DNA of 64,000 nt. Source: Symbiodinium natans. Its lineage: Eukaryota > Sar > Dinophyceae > Suessiales > Symbiodiniaceae. This document shows positions 23,701-37,939 of the stretch, piece by piece. The notes under the pieces are model-generated. The model saw only the letters and a list, made by a program, of their open reading frames with translations. It was not told where the DNA came from and ran no database searches. The DNA is taken from contig CAJNDS010002240.1 of assembly GCA_905221605.1 (NCBI GenBank), forward strand, positions 417,501 through 481,500. Direction: 5' to 3'. The position numbers and the translations under genes were made by a program. The first letter of the stretch is position 1. Each line of letters starts with the position of its first letter.

Positions 23701-26700
23701 CCTAAACCCCAAAACCCTACACCCTAAACCCCAAACCCCAAACCCCAAACCCTAAACCCTAAACCCTAAACCCCCTAAACCCTAACACTCCGACTCCCTG
23801 ATGGCCTGGTCGTGGCAAGCCTGGCGGTAGATCAGGCGCTCCTCTTTGGTGTGATCCACCTGACTTGGCAGGTTCATGGGTACTTAGGGTTTCGGGTACT
23901 TTGAAGTCGGGTTGGCAGTACCCTCTGTAAGGTTTCAACTATGGTTCCCTACTCAGAGCCCTGCGTATAAGCGCCCTTTTGAACCTCGACGTGGCACCTT
24001 TGTTTAACAGGGTTGAACTGGATCTGTAAAGCCACTTTTTAGTCTTTTCACTTTTAGGGTTTAGGTTTAGGGTTTCGGGTCAAGCCTGTCAAGGAACTTC
24101 ACTGCAAACCTTCCTACCATAGCTGGCAAAAAGTATGGTTACCACCTTGATTAGGGTTTCGGGATTCGCATTTAGGCACCTTCAATTGGACTTGACCTAA
24201 ATTGGACAAGTAAGTTCTGTGATGACAAAGAAGATACTTGGAGGTTCAAAAGGGCACCTACAAGTAGGGTTATAAGGTTTAGGGCTTCGGGTTTCGGGTA
24301 TAGAGGTTAGGGTAGTTCCAGGTGAGTTTCAATAGGGAATTTGCTACCCTACGTATGATGTAAACCCTGAACCCTGAACCCTAAACCCAAACCCTGAAAC
24401 CCTAAACCCTAAAGCCCTAAGCCCTAAACCCTAAAACCCTAAACCGTAAAACCCTAAACCCCAAACCCCTATACCCATGAACCTCGACATGCAAAAACTC
24501 ACAGAGCCACCTACTGTAGGAACCCAAGAGTTGCTCTTAGACCCACATTGAAAGGTGGGGGTTGGGGGGTTTAGGGTTTAGGGTTTAGGGTTTAGGGTTT
24601 AGGGTTTAGGGTTTAGGGTTTAGGGTTTAGGGTTTAGGGTTTAGGGTTTAGGCCAAACCAAGCCAAGCCAAACCAAACCAAGCCAAGCCGAGCCACACCT
24701 TTGCAAGGGCATATGGCCGAGCCACACCCTTGCAAAAAAAAAAAAAAACGGGCCCAACCCAAACCCTAAACCCTAAACCCTAAACCCTAAACCCTAAACC
24801 CTAAACCCTAAACCCTAAACCCTAAACCACCCTAAACCCTAAACCCTAAACCCTAAACCCTTAACAAAGGCAAGGCGCGAAGATCTCGTACTCCTTGATG
24901 CCGATCTGCTCAATGAGTTGCGAGGAGCTCTGCCTATCCAAGGGAGACCGACCTGTTGGGTCCATATGATCCTTAATCCTTGTCAGGTGCTTCACGGGGT
25001 CATGGCTGCTTATCAGAAGGGTTTATAGGGTTTGGGGTTTGGGGTTTGGGGGTAGGGCTAGCAGTACCCAAAAAAAGATGTTAAAAACTTCAGGACCCCT
25101 ACTGATAACCCTACTTCTAAGTGCCCATAAACCTCCAAGTGCACTCTAACGCCAAGTTCCCGTACCCCAGAGTCAAGTTCAGCAAAGCACGTGGCGAGTG
25201 CAGAGTCTCTGCTGAAGGTCTCTTTGATGTACGAACTTCTTCTTATTCAATTTCAGGGTCTAGGTTCGATTTTCGAGCTCGAATAAACAGGCTTTCTAAA
25301 CCCCCCGAAAGCCCCAGCACCCTCCGAAGCCCTCGCGGCTCAGGCCGTGCCTGACGTGACTGGTCACAAAAGACTCGGCTGCCGCCTACCCAGGCCCAGA
25401 ACAGGGCAGGGCTTGGGGGATTCGGGCCTGAGGTTTAGGCTTGAGGGTTTAGGGTTTTTAGGGGAAGGAAGTCTAGGGTTTAGGGAGCTTAGGGGTTGGG
25501 GGTTTGGGGTTTGGGGTTAAGGCCTCAGTATGTCCTAAACCGCAAACCCTCAGCCCTTACCTCACAATGTGGTGCAGCCCCTGCTTAGTCTGCACCAACC
25601 CTAAACCCGAACCCTGAACCCTCAAATGTTGAAACCCTGAGCCCTGAACGAGCACCCTAAACCCTTGAACCCTTGAACGATCGAAATATTGAAGCCTTGA
25701 ACTCTTGAACCTTGTTGGAACCGCTTGAACCCCTTGAACCCTTGAACCCCTTGAACCGCTTGAATCCCTTGAACCCCTTGAACCCCTTGAACACCTTGAG
25801 CCTCTTGAACCTCTTGAACCCGCCTGAAGCTTCTCCTCATTGAGACCGAACCACTGCTCAGATGAAACTTGGCGCCTGTCGAGGACTCTGCTCGAAGGCT
25901 TCGGGTTTGACGGGGTTTGGGGGTTTAGGGTTCAGGGTTTAGGGTGTAGGGTTTCGTGTGTAGGGTTTAGGGTTGAGGGCAGTTTAGGGTTTAGGGTTTA
26001 GGGTGCGGGCTCGAATCAAGCTATTGTTCGTGCGAGGGTGTCGCTAAACCTTACAACCCTAAATAAACCCGTCTGCACCTGAAGACACTGCGAGAAAACT
26101 GCCGTTTGGAAGGGATGGCTGTCTTTGGGTGACTAGGGTTTAAAGTTTAAGGTGCTTTAGGGTGCCTTAGGGTTTGGGAGAGTCCGGGGTTCAGGGCTTG
26201 GGGTTGCAACCTTGTAAAGCCCTATGGCCTGCAAAGCCAGATAATCCCTAATCCTTGGAAATACCTCAACCTTAAACCCTAAACCCAAACCCTAAACCCT
26301 AAACCCGCAACCCTAAACCCCAAACCCTAAACCCTAAACCCCAAAATCGAGCCCAGCCTTGCACCGAAAAAGGTACTCCTAAGGACACCAACGCTACAAC
26401 AGCCTGATGGAACGCGCAGCACAACCAGGGTTTAGGGTTTAGGGTTTAGGGTTTAGGGTTTACGGTTTAGGGCTAGGGTTTCGGGTTTAGGTTTTACAAA
26501 GCCCTCTGAACCGTAACAAGCCACACGTCCGAAAGCCCAGTTGACGGGAAACCTAGTGTAAGAACCATAGAGCCCCATAAGCACATGTCAGCAGCAAGCC
26601 CCCACAAACCGAAACCCTAAACGCCCAAAGCCCTTCAACTCCGAACCCTAAACCCTAAACCCTAAACCCTAAACCCTAAACCCCATCAGACCCTGTGCAG

Positions 26701-29700
26701 GCCTGCGCACCGAGTTGCCATAGTAGCTTGCCTGCGCGATGACATCGGAATGGTCCTGAGGCAATCACCGGCTCTTACAGGATTCAGGGTGTAGGATTAA
26801 GGGGTTTAGGGTTTAGGGTTTAGGGCCTTGGAGTGTGGGATTGGGGGTCTCTAGTCTAAGCCCTAAAAGCAGGAGTCAGGGTGCAGGCCTCTAGGGTGCA
26901 GGGGTTCGCGGATTTAGGTTTAGGGGGCCCTAGTTTTAAAAGAACTCTACGGGTCATTTGGGGTCATGTAGGGACAACGGGCCGAGGGTCCCCAAGCCCT
27001 AAACCCTAGCTGGCGTTGAAGGGTTTAGGGCTGAAAGCCTATACAGCTGTAGTTTCCTCGAGGCGCCCAAGCATTTCACGAACAACCGCTGTGACCCTAA
27101 ACCCGAAACCCTAAACCTTCAACTCCATCCCATGGGTTAAGATCCTAAACCCCTCAAAGGCTTGAGGGTCTACCTGCTGGGGGGCGAAATTCTAAACCCT
27201 ACACCAGTGGTGGGGCTGTTGTTGAGTGGGGCTAGGCAGACCTGGCCCCTTGGAACCTACTGTGCCCCCCAAACCCCTAAACCCCTAAACCCCTAAACCC
27301 CTAAACCCCTAAACCCCTAAACCCCTAAACCCTAAACCCTAACCCCTAAACCCTAAATTGCACCAAAAGGAGCCCTAGTGGATCCTAACCCAGCAAAACA
27401 GGGGAAGAAGGGTACTGCTGGGCGTTCGTGGCGCCAAACCCCAAACCCTAAACCCTAATTAAAGCGTAAACCCTAAACCCTAAACCCCAAAACCTGAGGC
27501 CTTGCTGGCACTGGCGAAGCCAAGCAGATTGGCCACCTCGGCAACGGCAGGTGCGTCCTCCATGGGCGGCGTTCCAGACAAGCCTGGGCTGGTTTAGGGT
27601 TGGGGGTTTTAGGGTTTAGGGTTTCGGGTTTAGGGTTATGGTTTAGGGTTTAGGGTCTACGGTTGACTTGCGCATGGTGGAGAAATCTTGTGCGAAGGCC
27701 CGATCGTTCGTGTTTTCGACTTGATGCTGAGGCCCGATGGTAGCGGGCCCTCCCGTCCTATTCGTAGCCGCCCAAACCTTCTCTTTCTTCGGGCTTAGCC
27801 TAAACCCTAAACCCTAAACCCGAAACCCTGAACCCTAAACCCTAAACCCTAACCCTCAGCCCTGAACCCTCAGCCCTGAACCCAACTTACTCAACCGCCT
27901 GCTTTCAACTTTGGGGTCCGACATGCAAAAGGTCATGACAAGAATAAAGGCACCAGCCCGCCAGGGCCTTCCAGCTTTAAAATGCAAGGGGCCTGCCAGG
28001 TAGGGGCTAGCCCTGAACCCTAAACCCTAAACCCTGAACCCTGAACCCTAAACCCTAAATCCTAAATCCTAAACCCTAAATCCTAAACCCTAAACCCTGA
28101 ACCCTGAACCCTCAAAGCAACGAAGTGCAACCCAGGCCGCCCCACTTGTAGTTGGCCCTAAGCCCTCGCAACATCTCGCGCACGCGGTACTCCCAGGCCT
28201 GTAGGGTTTAGGGTTCAGGGTTCAGGGTCTAGGATTAAGGGAACAAGCTTCGGGTTTTAGGGCTTGAGGCTTAGGGGTCTAGGGTTTGTGTGTTGGGCTT
28301 AGGGTTCAGGTTTCGGGTTTTGGCTTTGGGGCTTAGGGCTTGGGGTTTGGGGTCGGGGGTTTTGGGTTTAGGGTGTAGGGAAACCCCAAACATCAAGCCC
28401 GGTCTGCACTCAAACGCCCTCAGACCCAAACCCTGAAGGAAGTCCGAGGCTTGCAGGGCAGGTGTTCTTTTTTTTGGGAGGGGGGTTTATAATGGGGCTT
28501 CAGCAAGTATGAGGAGTGGGTTATAATAGAGACCCCTCAAAAGCAGCCCATCAGTGAGATCAAGCCCCATGCGACGGTGATCAACCTAAGCACTAACCCC
28601 CCTCCGCATGAACCCCATGAACCCCACGAACCGCATGAACCCCATGAACCGCATGAACCCCAAACCCTAAACCCTAAACCACAAACCCTAAACCCTAGCC
28701 CCTAAACCCCAAACCCGAGACCCTCGCTGGACCTCACTCTCGTGGAACTCGTCCAAGATCACCCTATGCCACAGCATCTCCTCGAACATGGCAGGAGACC
28801 TCAGAAACAAGCGGGGGTTTTCAGGCTTTAGGGTTTAGGGTTTAGGGTCTAGGGTTTAGGGTCAGAATTGGCTCCTGGTGGGTCTCCGGAATGACCGACG
28901 AATACGTTGAGCCAGTCGGGAAAAGAAGATCTTCCAACATTACACGAAGTGTACTGCATTATACTGCAAACAGCCCTAACACCCTAACAACCTAAACCCT
29001 CGTTGAGTTGAGGCCTGGGGTTTAGTGCTTAGGGTTTAGGGTGCAAAGCTTCGGGTTTAGGGATCAGGGTTCAAGGTCTAAACTCGACCCCACTCAGACA
29101 ATATGATGGCATAGCTACGCTGCTAGCATGTTCTGAAGTTATGTACATGGCTTTCTGCACCCTAACCTTCGCAGCTTCTGCGCTCTAAGCCCGATCCCCT
29201 AAACCCTAAACCCCGAAGCCCTAAACCCTAAAGCCTAAACCCCTCGATGACGGCCAGGAGCTTCTTCAGGAGGCGTTCCAGGTCCTTTTGGCCAGAGCAG
29301 GCGCGCTGCACGGCTTGAGGTAGAAGCTCCTTTCCGGGGTTTAGGGTTTAGGGTTTAGGGTTTAGGGTTTAGGGTTCAGGGCTTAGGGTTTAAGGTTCAG
29401 GGGTTCAGGGTTTAGAGTTTAGGGTTGAGGGTTTAGGGTTTAGGGTTTAGGGTTTACGGTTTAGGGCTCAGGGGTTAGGGCTTAGGGCTTAGGGTTTTTA
29501 TGCAAGGGTTTAAGGTTCAGGGTATAGGGGGGTGTAGAAGGATTCATCCCTTCCCCATAGTACGATTTTCTCTGAACGTTCATTACATGCCAATTAGTCC
29601 TAGACCTGCCTTGTTCAACAACCCTAAGCCCTAAGCCCTAAACCCTAAACCCTAAGCCCTAAACCCTAAACCCTAAACCCTAAACCCTAAGCCCTAGACC

Positions 29701-32700
29701 CTAAACCCTAAAACCTCCATCTCGAAGCATCTTGGCGGCGTATACTTGCTCAACGCGTTGGTCGGACCACGGTGTAGGTTGTGTACTCTTAGCCGCTGCT
29801 AACTACGGGCGGTTTAGGGTTCATGGTTCAGGGTTCAGGGTTTACCCTAAACCCTAAACCCTAAACCCTAAATCCTAAACCCTAAACCCTAAACCCTACA
29901 CCCTAAACCCTAAACCCTAAACCCTACACCCTAGGGTTTGGGGGTCTAAGGTGCCTTGAACCCTAAACCTAGGCTTGAACCCTAAACCCTCAGTCCAGGG
30001 GCAGGGGGTGGGGTGGGGGAGTTTTAGGGTTAATTAGGGGTTTGGGGTTTGGGGTTTAGGGTTTAGGGTTTAGGGTTTAGGGTTTAGGGTTTAGGGTTTA
30101 GGGTTTAGGGTGGGGAGTTTGGGATTTTAGCCTGGGGGTTATGAGGATGCAAGGGCCCCACGGCTTTTAGGGCGTTATTGTTTTTGGGTTTAGGGTCTTA
30201 GGGTTTTAGGAGGTGTGCCGACGAAGTAAGCATATCTGCCTGCCACCGAAGGAAATTTGCCGACGACTTGGGGGGGGGAGGGGGGAAAATCCCTTGGGCC
30301 ATGAAAGTTTCTGCCCGAAAGAGAGGTTTAGGGTTTCGGGCTCTGGGGCCTTGCTATGGACTTATGAGCAGCTTTGGTTTCCAGGTCCGGCCGCCCAGCT
30401 CCGAGGGGTTTGGGCTGAGGTTTAGGGTTGAGGGTCTAGGGTTACTGTATGCACGACCTGCCCCATTTCAAAATGTGTTCCGATCGGACCGACTTTGGGA
30501 AATTGGCAGGGCAGTTTTTGTATTTGGGGGGTCGGCTAGGGTTTAGGGTTTAGGGTTTAGAGTTTAGAGTTTAGAGTTTAGGGTTTAGGGTTTAGGGTTT
30601 TGGGTTTAGGGTTTTGGGCTCAGGGTGCAGGGTTCGGGGTGTCAAAATACTGCCGTAGGCCTTTATTCAAAAAGTTCCGCCCTCCCATCCAGGGGCTGGT
30701 TTAGGGAGGGCTTAGGGTTGCCCGCAAACCCCTAAAACCCTAACCCTAAACGCTAAACCCTGAACCCTGAACCCTGAACCCTGAACCCTAAACCCTAAAC
30801 CCTAAACCCTAAACCCCAAACCCCAAACCCTAAACCCTAAACTCGAATTCAGGAAGCTCGAACCTCGAGAGCCCTGCAAAACGGAGCCATGTCTCAATCT
30901 TCTCACCCATGAGCTTGCCCATGCCTTGGTTTTTTGCGGTTTAGGGGCTTAGGACTTTTAGGGTTTAGGGTTTAGGGTTTAGGGTTTAGGGTTTAGGGTT
31001 TAGGGTTTAGGGTTTAGGGTTTAGGGTTTCGGGCTTTGGGTTTTGGGCTTCGGGTTTAGGGTTTAGGTTTTAGGGCTTAGGGTTTCCTGGAACGACCTGG
31101 CTTCACTCGAACCCGCTAAACCCCTCCTGAAACCACCACATTCCAAACCCGCATTTCAATTACGGAATAGGGTTTAGGGTTTAGGGTTTAGGGTTTAGGG
31201 TTTAGGGTTTAGGGTTTAGGGTTTAGGGTTTAGGGTTTAGGGTTTGGAGCATGTTCAAAGTTCAAGCAAGTTTAGCAGCTTCTCAGGTGCCCGAAAAGTA
31301 CCCACCCACCCTCTCTACTACCCCCCCTAGGTCCCCCCAATATCCCTGAACCATGACCCTAAACCCTAACCCTAAACCCTAAACCCTAAACCCTAAACCC
31401 CAATTAGGCTTCACTATACCCAAATAACCGTAGCAGGGGAAGCCCTATAAAATGCATCCAAGTCCACCGCAAGTCTTTCCTTTGGCTTCCCTCCTTGGTG
31501 TGCCATGTGGGGGGCTTCCGAAGATAGGGGGCACCGGGTATCTTTTTTGGGGGTTCCGAGAATAAGGATTCGAGTATTTGGGGGGTATATTTTGGGGGCA
31601 CCCCCTATGGGAAAATACCCATGCGTACCCTCCGGATGAGCATCCTAGCCAAGAATGTCTCAAGCCCGGCAGCCCAAACCAAACAAACTCCAAACTCTAG
31701 GGTTTTTACCTTGGACTTGGATTTGGGGACACTTTTTAAAGATCCCTGAGGGAATATAAGGGCCATATTAGGAGAGTACAGCCTTAGGGGTACGAGTCTT
31801 AATCCCTTAACAAACAATAAACATCCCTAAGCCCTAAGCCCTAAACTTCTCCTTCACAGGCTTCAACCCGTGAACCTCATTTGCGGGCATGGGTTTGGGG
31901 TTTAGGTTTAGCCCGAAACATCGTGGGCCATGGCAAAAATTTGGTGGGCAAAGGCCAAAGCAAGGATCTCATCACTGAGTTAAAATAGCAATGGTTTCGG
32001 AAATTCTGAAAGGCAACCTGTAGCATCACCTGCCGTGAAGCTGGCCGAATTTCCATGCCAGTGGCCCATGCTGCATCCGATCGTGGCGTAAGAACACCCC
32101 TGCAGTCACCCAGATGGTTCTCTGGCTCAGAGTGTTCAGCTGACCCCACAGCTTGTTGGCCTCTGCCATCCTGAGGCCCACCTCGAGCAGCATGGGGAGA
32201 ACAGGGCACCCTAAACCCTAAACCCTAAACCCTAGGCTCTTCTACTCCTCTGCCAGGGCCCGCTTCGCGTGGAATCGGCGAATGACTCTCGGCTCCACGA
32301 TACCGTGCAACATGTCCATTCGGATGTCCAGGGCATACTTGGTTGGGACTGGCGTCATGCTCTCGTCTACCTCGTGCTTGCCCTCTTAGCAGAAACCCTA
32401 CTTGAAGAGACCGCCAACCCATATGAAGTTTAGCGTTTAAGCAGGCTTGAGGAATTCTGTGTATGGAGAAATGACTTCCTCATGTCGTGGGCCTCAATGG
32501 GGGGGTTTAGCATCTAGGGTTTAGGGTTTAGGGTTTAGGGTTTAGGGTTTAGGGCGACTCGGACTTGAGACGCTGAACCCGAAGCCACAAACCCTTTGCA
32601 AGGATCCACCTATATAAACCCTAAACCCGAAACCCTCAACCCTAAACCCTGAACCCCTGAACCCCTGAACCCCTGAACCCCTGAACCCTAACCCTAAACC

Positions 32701-35700
32701 CTAAACCCTAAACCCTAAACCCTAAACCCTAAACCCTAAACCCTAAACCCTAAACAGCCCCGAGCGGCGTGATGATCCCGGCGTAAGGCATACTTCCCTG
32801 GATGGCCGTGGAGGCCAGGACGAGGTGGAACTTGAGGAAGTCACCTGAAAATTTGGGGTTTGGGGAGGGTTTAGGGTTTAGGGTTTGGGGTTTAGGGTTT
32901 AGGGTTTCGGGTTTAGGGTTTACCCGAAGCCCTGAGACCCTAAGCCCTCAGCCCCAAGCCCTAAATATTACAGCAACCCCCAAATCCCAAACCCCAACCC
33001 CCAAACCCCAACTCCCAACCCGCAACCCCCAACCCCCAAACCCCAAACCCTAAACCGGTTTGGGGTTTTGGGTTCTGGGTTTCGGGGTTTGTTGGGCTGG
33101 GTTGTGGGTTTGGGGGTTGGGGGGCTTTGGGACTTTGGGGGTTTTCGGGTTGGGGTTTGGGGGTTTGGGGTTCTGGGGTGTAGTAGTCTTGGGCAACGCT
33201 AAAATCCCCAAAGCCTCAACCGTCTTCCTCTGTTTGGGTGTGGAGGGTGGGCAGGGGTGGAGGGTCTATGGTGCAAAAGGAACCCGGCGACCCCCCGCGA
33301 AAAAACACACTGGCGCACCTCACCTGCAGGGTTTAGGGTTTAGGGTTTAGGGTTTAGGGTTTAGGGTTTAGGGTTTAGGGTTTAGGGTTTAGGGTTTAGG
33401 GTTTAGGGTTTAGGGTTTAGGGTTTAGGATTTAGGGTTTAGGGTTCAGAGACCCTACATCCCAAACCGCAAGGGCATTTGAAGGGCTTAGAACTCCAGTG
33501 TTCAAAGCCTCACCTGTCGAGCTTAGGCACCCCCGGATCCTTGTCAAGGATGGCCTTAAAGCCCTCTGAAAAAGGGTTTAGGGTTTAGGGTTTAGGGTTT
33601 AGGGTTTAGGGTTTAGGGTTTAGGGTTCCGCTTAAGCCCAAAATAAGTTGTCAGTCCAGCGCCGGGCCTTGGCGTAGCCTCTTCATCTCGGAGGCATCCC
33701 TGACCTATGCTGAATGTGGTACCCCTAACCCTAAAGCCTAAACCCTAAACGATAAACCCTAAACCCTAAACCCTAAACCCTAAACCCTAAACCCTAAACC
33801 CTAAACCCTAAACCCTAAACCCTAAACCCTAAACCCTAAACCAAAAAAATGTATTTCCAAGTATCCCCAAGTAGCGACGAGGACTTTGAGCTTCGTGGCC
33901 GTGGAGGCTCCTTTGGCAGACGCTCCTTTGGTGGCTCCAATACCCTTAATTCAGGAAGATTCCTTAAACCATATAAGGAACCCTCTTGGACTTTAAGGAA
34001 TATGTACCCCTTAGCTAAGGAAGATTCCATAAAACCATATAAGGAAGCCTCTTGTACTTTAAGGAACAATTCCTGAACTATGGGGCATTGGAGTCTTTGG
34101 TGGGTTTAGGGTTTAGGGCTCAGGGTTCAGGGTTTAGGGTTCAGGGTTCAGGGTTTAGGGTTTAGGGTTCAGGGTTTAGGGTTCAGGGTTCAGGGTTTAG
34201 GGTTTAGGGTTTAGGGTTTAGGGTTTAGGGTTTAGGGTTTAGGGTTTGGGGGCTCCTTTCGTGGCGGCTCCGTTGGTAGAGGCACCGGCTTGGGCGTCAG
34301 TGATCGCAATGGTGGTGTCCTCGGTGCCACCAGCTGGACTCCTCCTGAGCTGTGTTTTGGTAGGGTTTAGGGTTTCAGGTTTAGGGTTTAGGGTTCATAA
34401 ACCCTTTCAAAAATACTTCTGAATAGCTTCCCTTACAAGGAAAGAAGGGACACTTAAAACACATCCCAAAGCACAGACCCAGCCTCCAGATGAGCGTGGC
34501 TTTGGAACTCGGGGTTAGCTTGGCGTGCCCGCGGCGGAGGCGATACCGAACCGGCTGTGACGGCTTTGCCGGCAGCAGAGGTTCATGTGTGCGGCACATA
34601 ACGCGGCCGTGGAGAAACCTTGGTAGGGTTTAGGGTTTAGGGTCTTTAGGGTCTTTAGGGTCTTTAGGGTTTAGGGTTCAGGGTTTAGGGTTTAGGGTTT
34701 AGGGTTGAGGGTTGAGGGTTTAGGGTTTAGGGTTTAGGGTACGCCGGAGAAAGCCCCAAACAGATCATCGAAAACGCCGGTTCAATTCGGGAAACCGCGT
34801 GGCTTTTTGTCAGGAACCTCTATATAATATATATATATATATATATCTATCTATCTATATATATATATATTTATATTTATATATATATAGATACACATAC
34901 AAATACGAGAGAGATTGACGCTTTCAGCAACAACATTAGGACGGTGCTTGCACGGACATCCTCGAGTAGGGTTTCGGCCCAGGTCACCGAGGTACAAGAA
35001 GCGAGTCTGAAGCAAAGAAGGCAAAGGTTTTCAACGACAGGTCCCCGCTGCATCGGTGCCAGAAGCATGTAAAACGTCGAGACACCAAGAGAATCGTGGG
35101 CTGTCGCCGGGGAATAAAAACGGGCAATTTGCCACGTACGCCGGTCATGGAACACTGGAAAAATTTCTCCAAGCTCTACAGGCGCGAAGGACCTGTTGCT
35201 TGCACGGAATTGTTCACGACTTTATCCGCACACGGAAGGACCCTGCTGCGCTGGATCTTCGGGCTACCCAATCTAAAGCGGAGCCAAGCAAGCTTTCTCT
35301 GCAAGCGAAGACTAGCCTCAAGAGTGATTTTGGAAGGAAAAGGCACCTTTTTGTTTGAAGGAGTTTATAAGGGAACCTAAGCCCTCAAACGAAGAAGAAA
35401 GGCCTACTCTGGGTCCTAGAACAGGCATGAAGAGTTTGTGCGGCGCGCCAGGAGCCAAGAGGAAAAATCTTCCTTACCCTAAACCCTAAGCCCCTGAACC
35501 CTAAACCCTAATCCCTAAACCCCTAAACCTCCAAACCCTAAACTTAACCCCTAAACCTCTGAATGCTTAAACCACTAAACCCTAAACCTCGCAACCCCAA
35601 ACCCTAACCCCCGCTTCCTGACCCTGCACCCATACGACCCCTACACCCTTCAACCCCCCACCTCTCAACCCTAAACCCTAGCCCTAAACCCTAAACAAAC

Positions 35701-37900
35701 CCTAAACACTAAACCCTAAACCCTAAACCCCTAAACCCTAAACCCCAAACCCATATGACCCCAGCTTTCCAAGCAACTGCTGAACTTGCCACTGCCCCGC
35801 TGCCGACGCTTGGCCGACCGATCCGTTGAGCTTCTTCATTCCTTAGGGTTTGGGGTTTAGGGTTCAGGGTTTAGGGTTTAGGGTTTAGGGTTTAGGGTTT
35901 AGGGTTTAGGGTTTAGGGTGTAGGTGTTTTCGGCCTTTCTTTTGGGGCCTTGTAAGGGTGTTGTTTTGGGGCTGTGGGTTTCTTCAGGCTGTTCGGGCTT
36001 CAGGGCTTGGAGGGTTTTGGGGATGTTTTGGGGTTTGAGGGTTTTGCGTGGTTTGTTTGTTTTTGGAGTGTTGGAGTTTTGGGGCTTTAGGGTTTTGTCC
36101 CATGGCTTTTTTTGGGTGGGGTGTCGGGGCTTTCGGGCTTCTGGGGTTTGGGCTTTTAGGGATTTAAGATTCTGGGGTTTCGGGTTCCCCCGTAACCTAA
36201 GAATAAACAGGGTGCCCGCTCTTCTTGTTCCCCGGAAAATGACAAAAAAACACATACTGCACCCTAAACCCTCCTAAACCCTCAACCACCCCAAACCCTA
36301 AACCCTAAACCCTAAACCCTCAACCCTAAACCCTAAACCCTAAACCTGCGCATCCAGGGCACGGGTGAGGGTGAGCTTTTCGATGAGATCACCGACCTTG
36401 GGCAACTTCCCAGAGGCGTGTTCCTGCAGCTTCTGCTTCGCGGCGGCGCTGAAGCGCGTGATCTCCGCCTGCCTTCGTGTGGTTTAGGGTTTAGGGTTTG
36501 GGGTTTAGGGTTTAGGGTTTAGGGTATAGGGTTTAGGGTATAGATAGGGTTTAGGGTTTAGGGTTTAAAGATTCCAGTAGGTTTGGGGCTTGGGGTCTTT
36601 GGAGTCTAAGCCCAGCTGGCTTAATAAACAAACATCATGGGTTCAGAAAATACGATTATGGCTTTGAATTCTCCTGGGTCCAAGCACCAGTACTCTGAAG
36701 CGCATCCTAAAGCCTAAACCCTAAACCCTAAACCCTAAACCTTACGCTTGCTTGCTCCGGAGTCACACGCCACCGAGGCCCCGCCACTTCAGAGCAGGGG
36801 GGCCGACTTCGATATCCAGGGTCTGCTTGAGCAAGCTGGCCGGGAAGCAGCATGTCTGCCTCGGTCCAAGGTTTAGGGTTTAGGGTTTAGGGTTTAGGGT
36901 TTAGGGTTTAGGGTTTAGGGTTTAGGGTTTAGGGTTTAGGGTTTAGGGTTTAGGGTTTAGGGTTTAGGGTTTAGGGTTTAGGGTTTAGGGTTTAGGGTTT
37001 AGGGTTTAGGGTAAAAAACAAAAACGAACCCTTTTGCTTCAATTGTTTCGTGCGGGGGCCTAAACCCCAGAAACGGGGAGCAAGGGCCTGCATCAAACCC
37101 TACACCCGACACCCTACACCCTACACCCTAAACCCTAAACCCTAAACCCTAAACCCTAAACCCTAAACCCTAAACCCTAAACCCTGAACCCTAAACCCTA
37201 AACCCTAAACCCTAAACCCTAAACCCTAACCCTAAACCCTAAACTACCCTTGGTCCTAGCTGCGAGGCCGACTGCTTTTTGAGGAAGTCTTTGGTGATTG
37301 GCCGGGAGATGTCCACGGCGTCACCTTGCAGGCGTTATGTTTTAGGGTTTAGGGTTTAGGGTTTTGGGTTTAGGGTGGAGGGCAAGCGGGCGTTGGGGAA
37401 ACAAGCTTGGAAGGAATTTGCAACTCTGGCCCTGAGCCCACAAGACCCGGTTGGGGTTCTCAGTTTGGGGTTTAGGGTTTAGGGCTTAGGTTTAGGGTTT
37501 AGGGCTTAGGTTTAGGGCTTAGGGCTTAGGGCTTAGGGTTTAGGGCTTAGGGTTTAGGGCTTAGGTTTAGGGTTTAGGGCTTAGGGCTTAGGGCTTAGGG
37601 CTTAGGGCTTAGGGCTTAGGGCTTAGGGCTTAGGGCTTAGGGCTTAGGGCTTAAGGCTTAGGGCTTAGGGCTTAAGGCTTAGGGCTTAGGACTTAGGGCT
37701 TAGGGCTTAGGGCTTAGGGTTTAGGGCTTAGGGCTTAGGGCCTAGGGCCTAGGGCCTAGGGCCTAGGGCCTAGGGCTAGGGTTTTAGGTTTTCAGGGCTT
37801 TTACGGAATCACTTTGCTTGATCTGAAAAGGTGAGACAGGCTGAAGTCTCCCGACCCTGCGCCCCTCCAACCTCGAAAGCCCAGACGTCAGGCTTAGGGT

Positions 37901-37939
<39 letters not shown>

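Noticed and set aside
27672-27790. Minus frame with [16 protein letters not shown] resembling a DEAH box exon
   Set aside because: The real DExH exon is at 28733-28799 and exon 36 joins exon 37 perfectly in phase across this stretch, so this lies in an intron.
27890-28003. 42-codon minus frame ending at GTAAGT
   Set aside because: Also inside the exon 36-37 intron; no place for it in the protein order.
33849-34359. Plus-strand Gly/Arg/Ser-rich frames looking like an RGG protein split by a MITE
   Set aside because: The minus-strand readings of the same blocks chain in phase with exons 24 and 27, and both strands being open reflects composition.
37483-37790. CRISPR-like regular repeats
   Set aside because: Head-to-tail heptamers without spacers; eukaryotic context.
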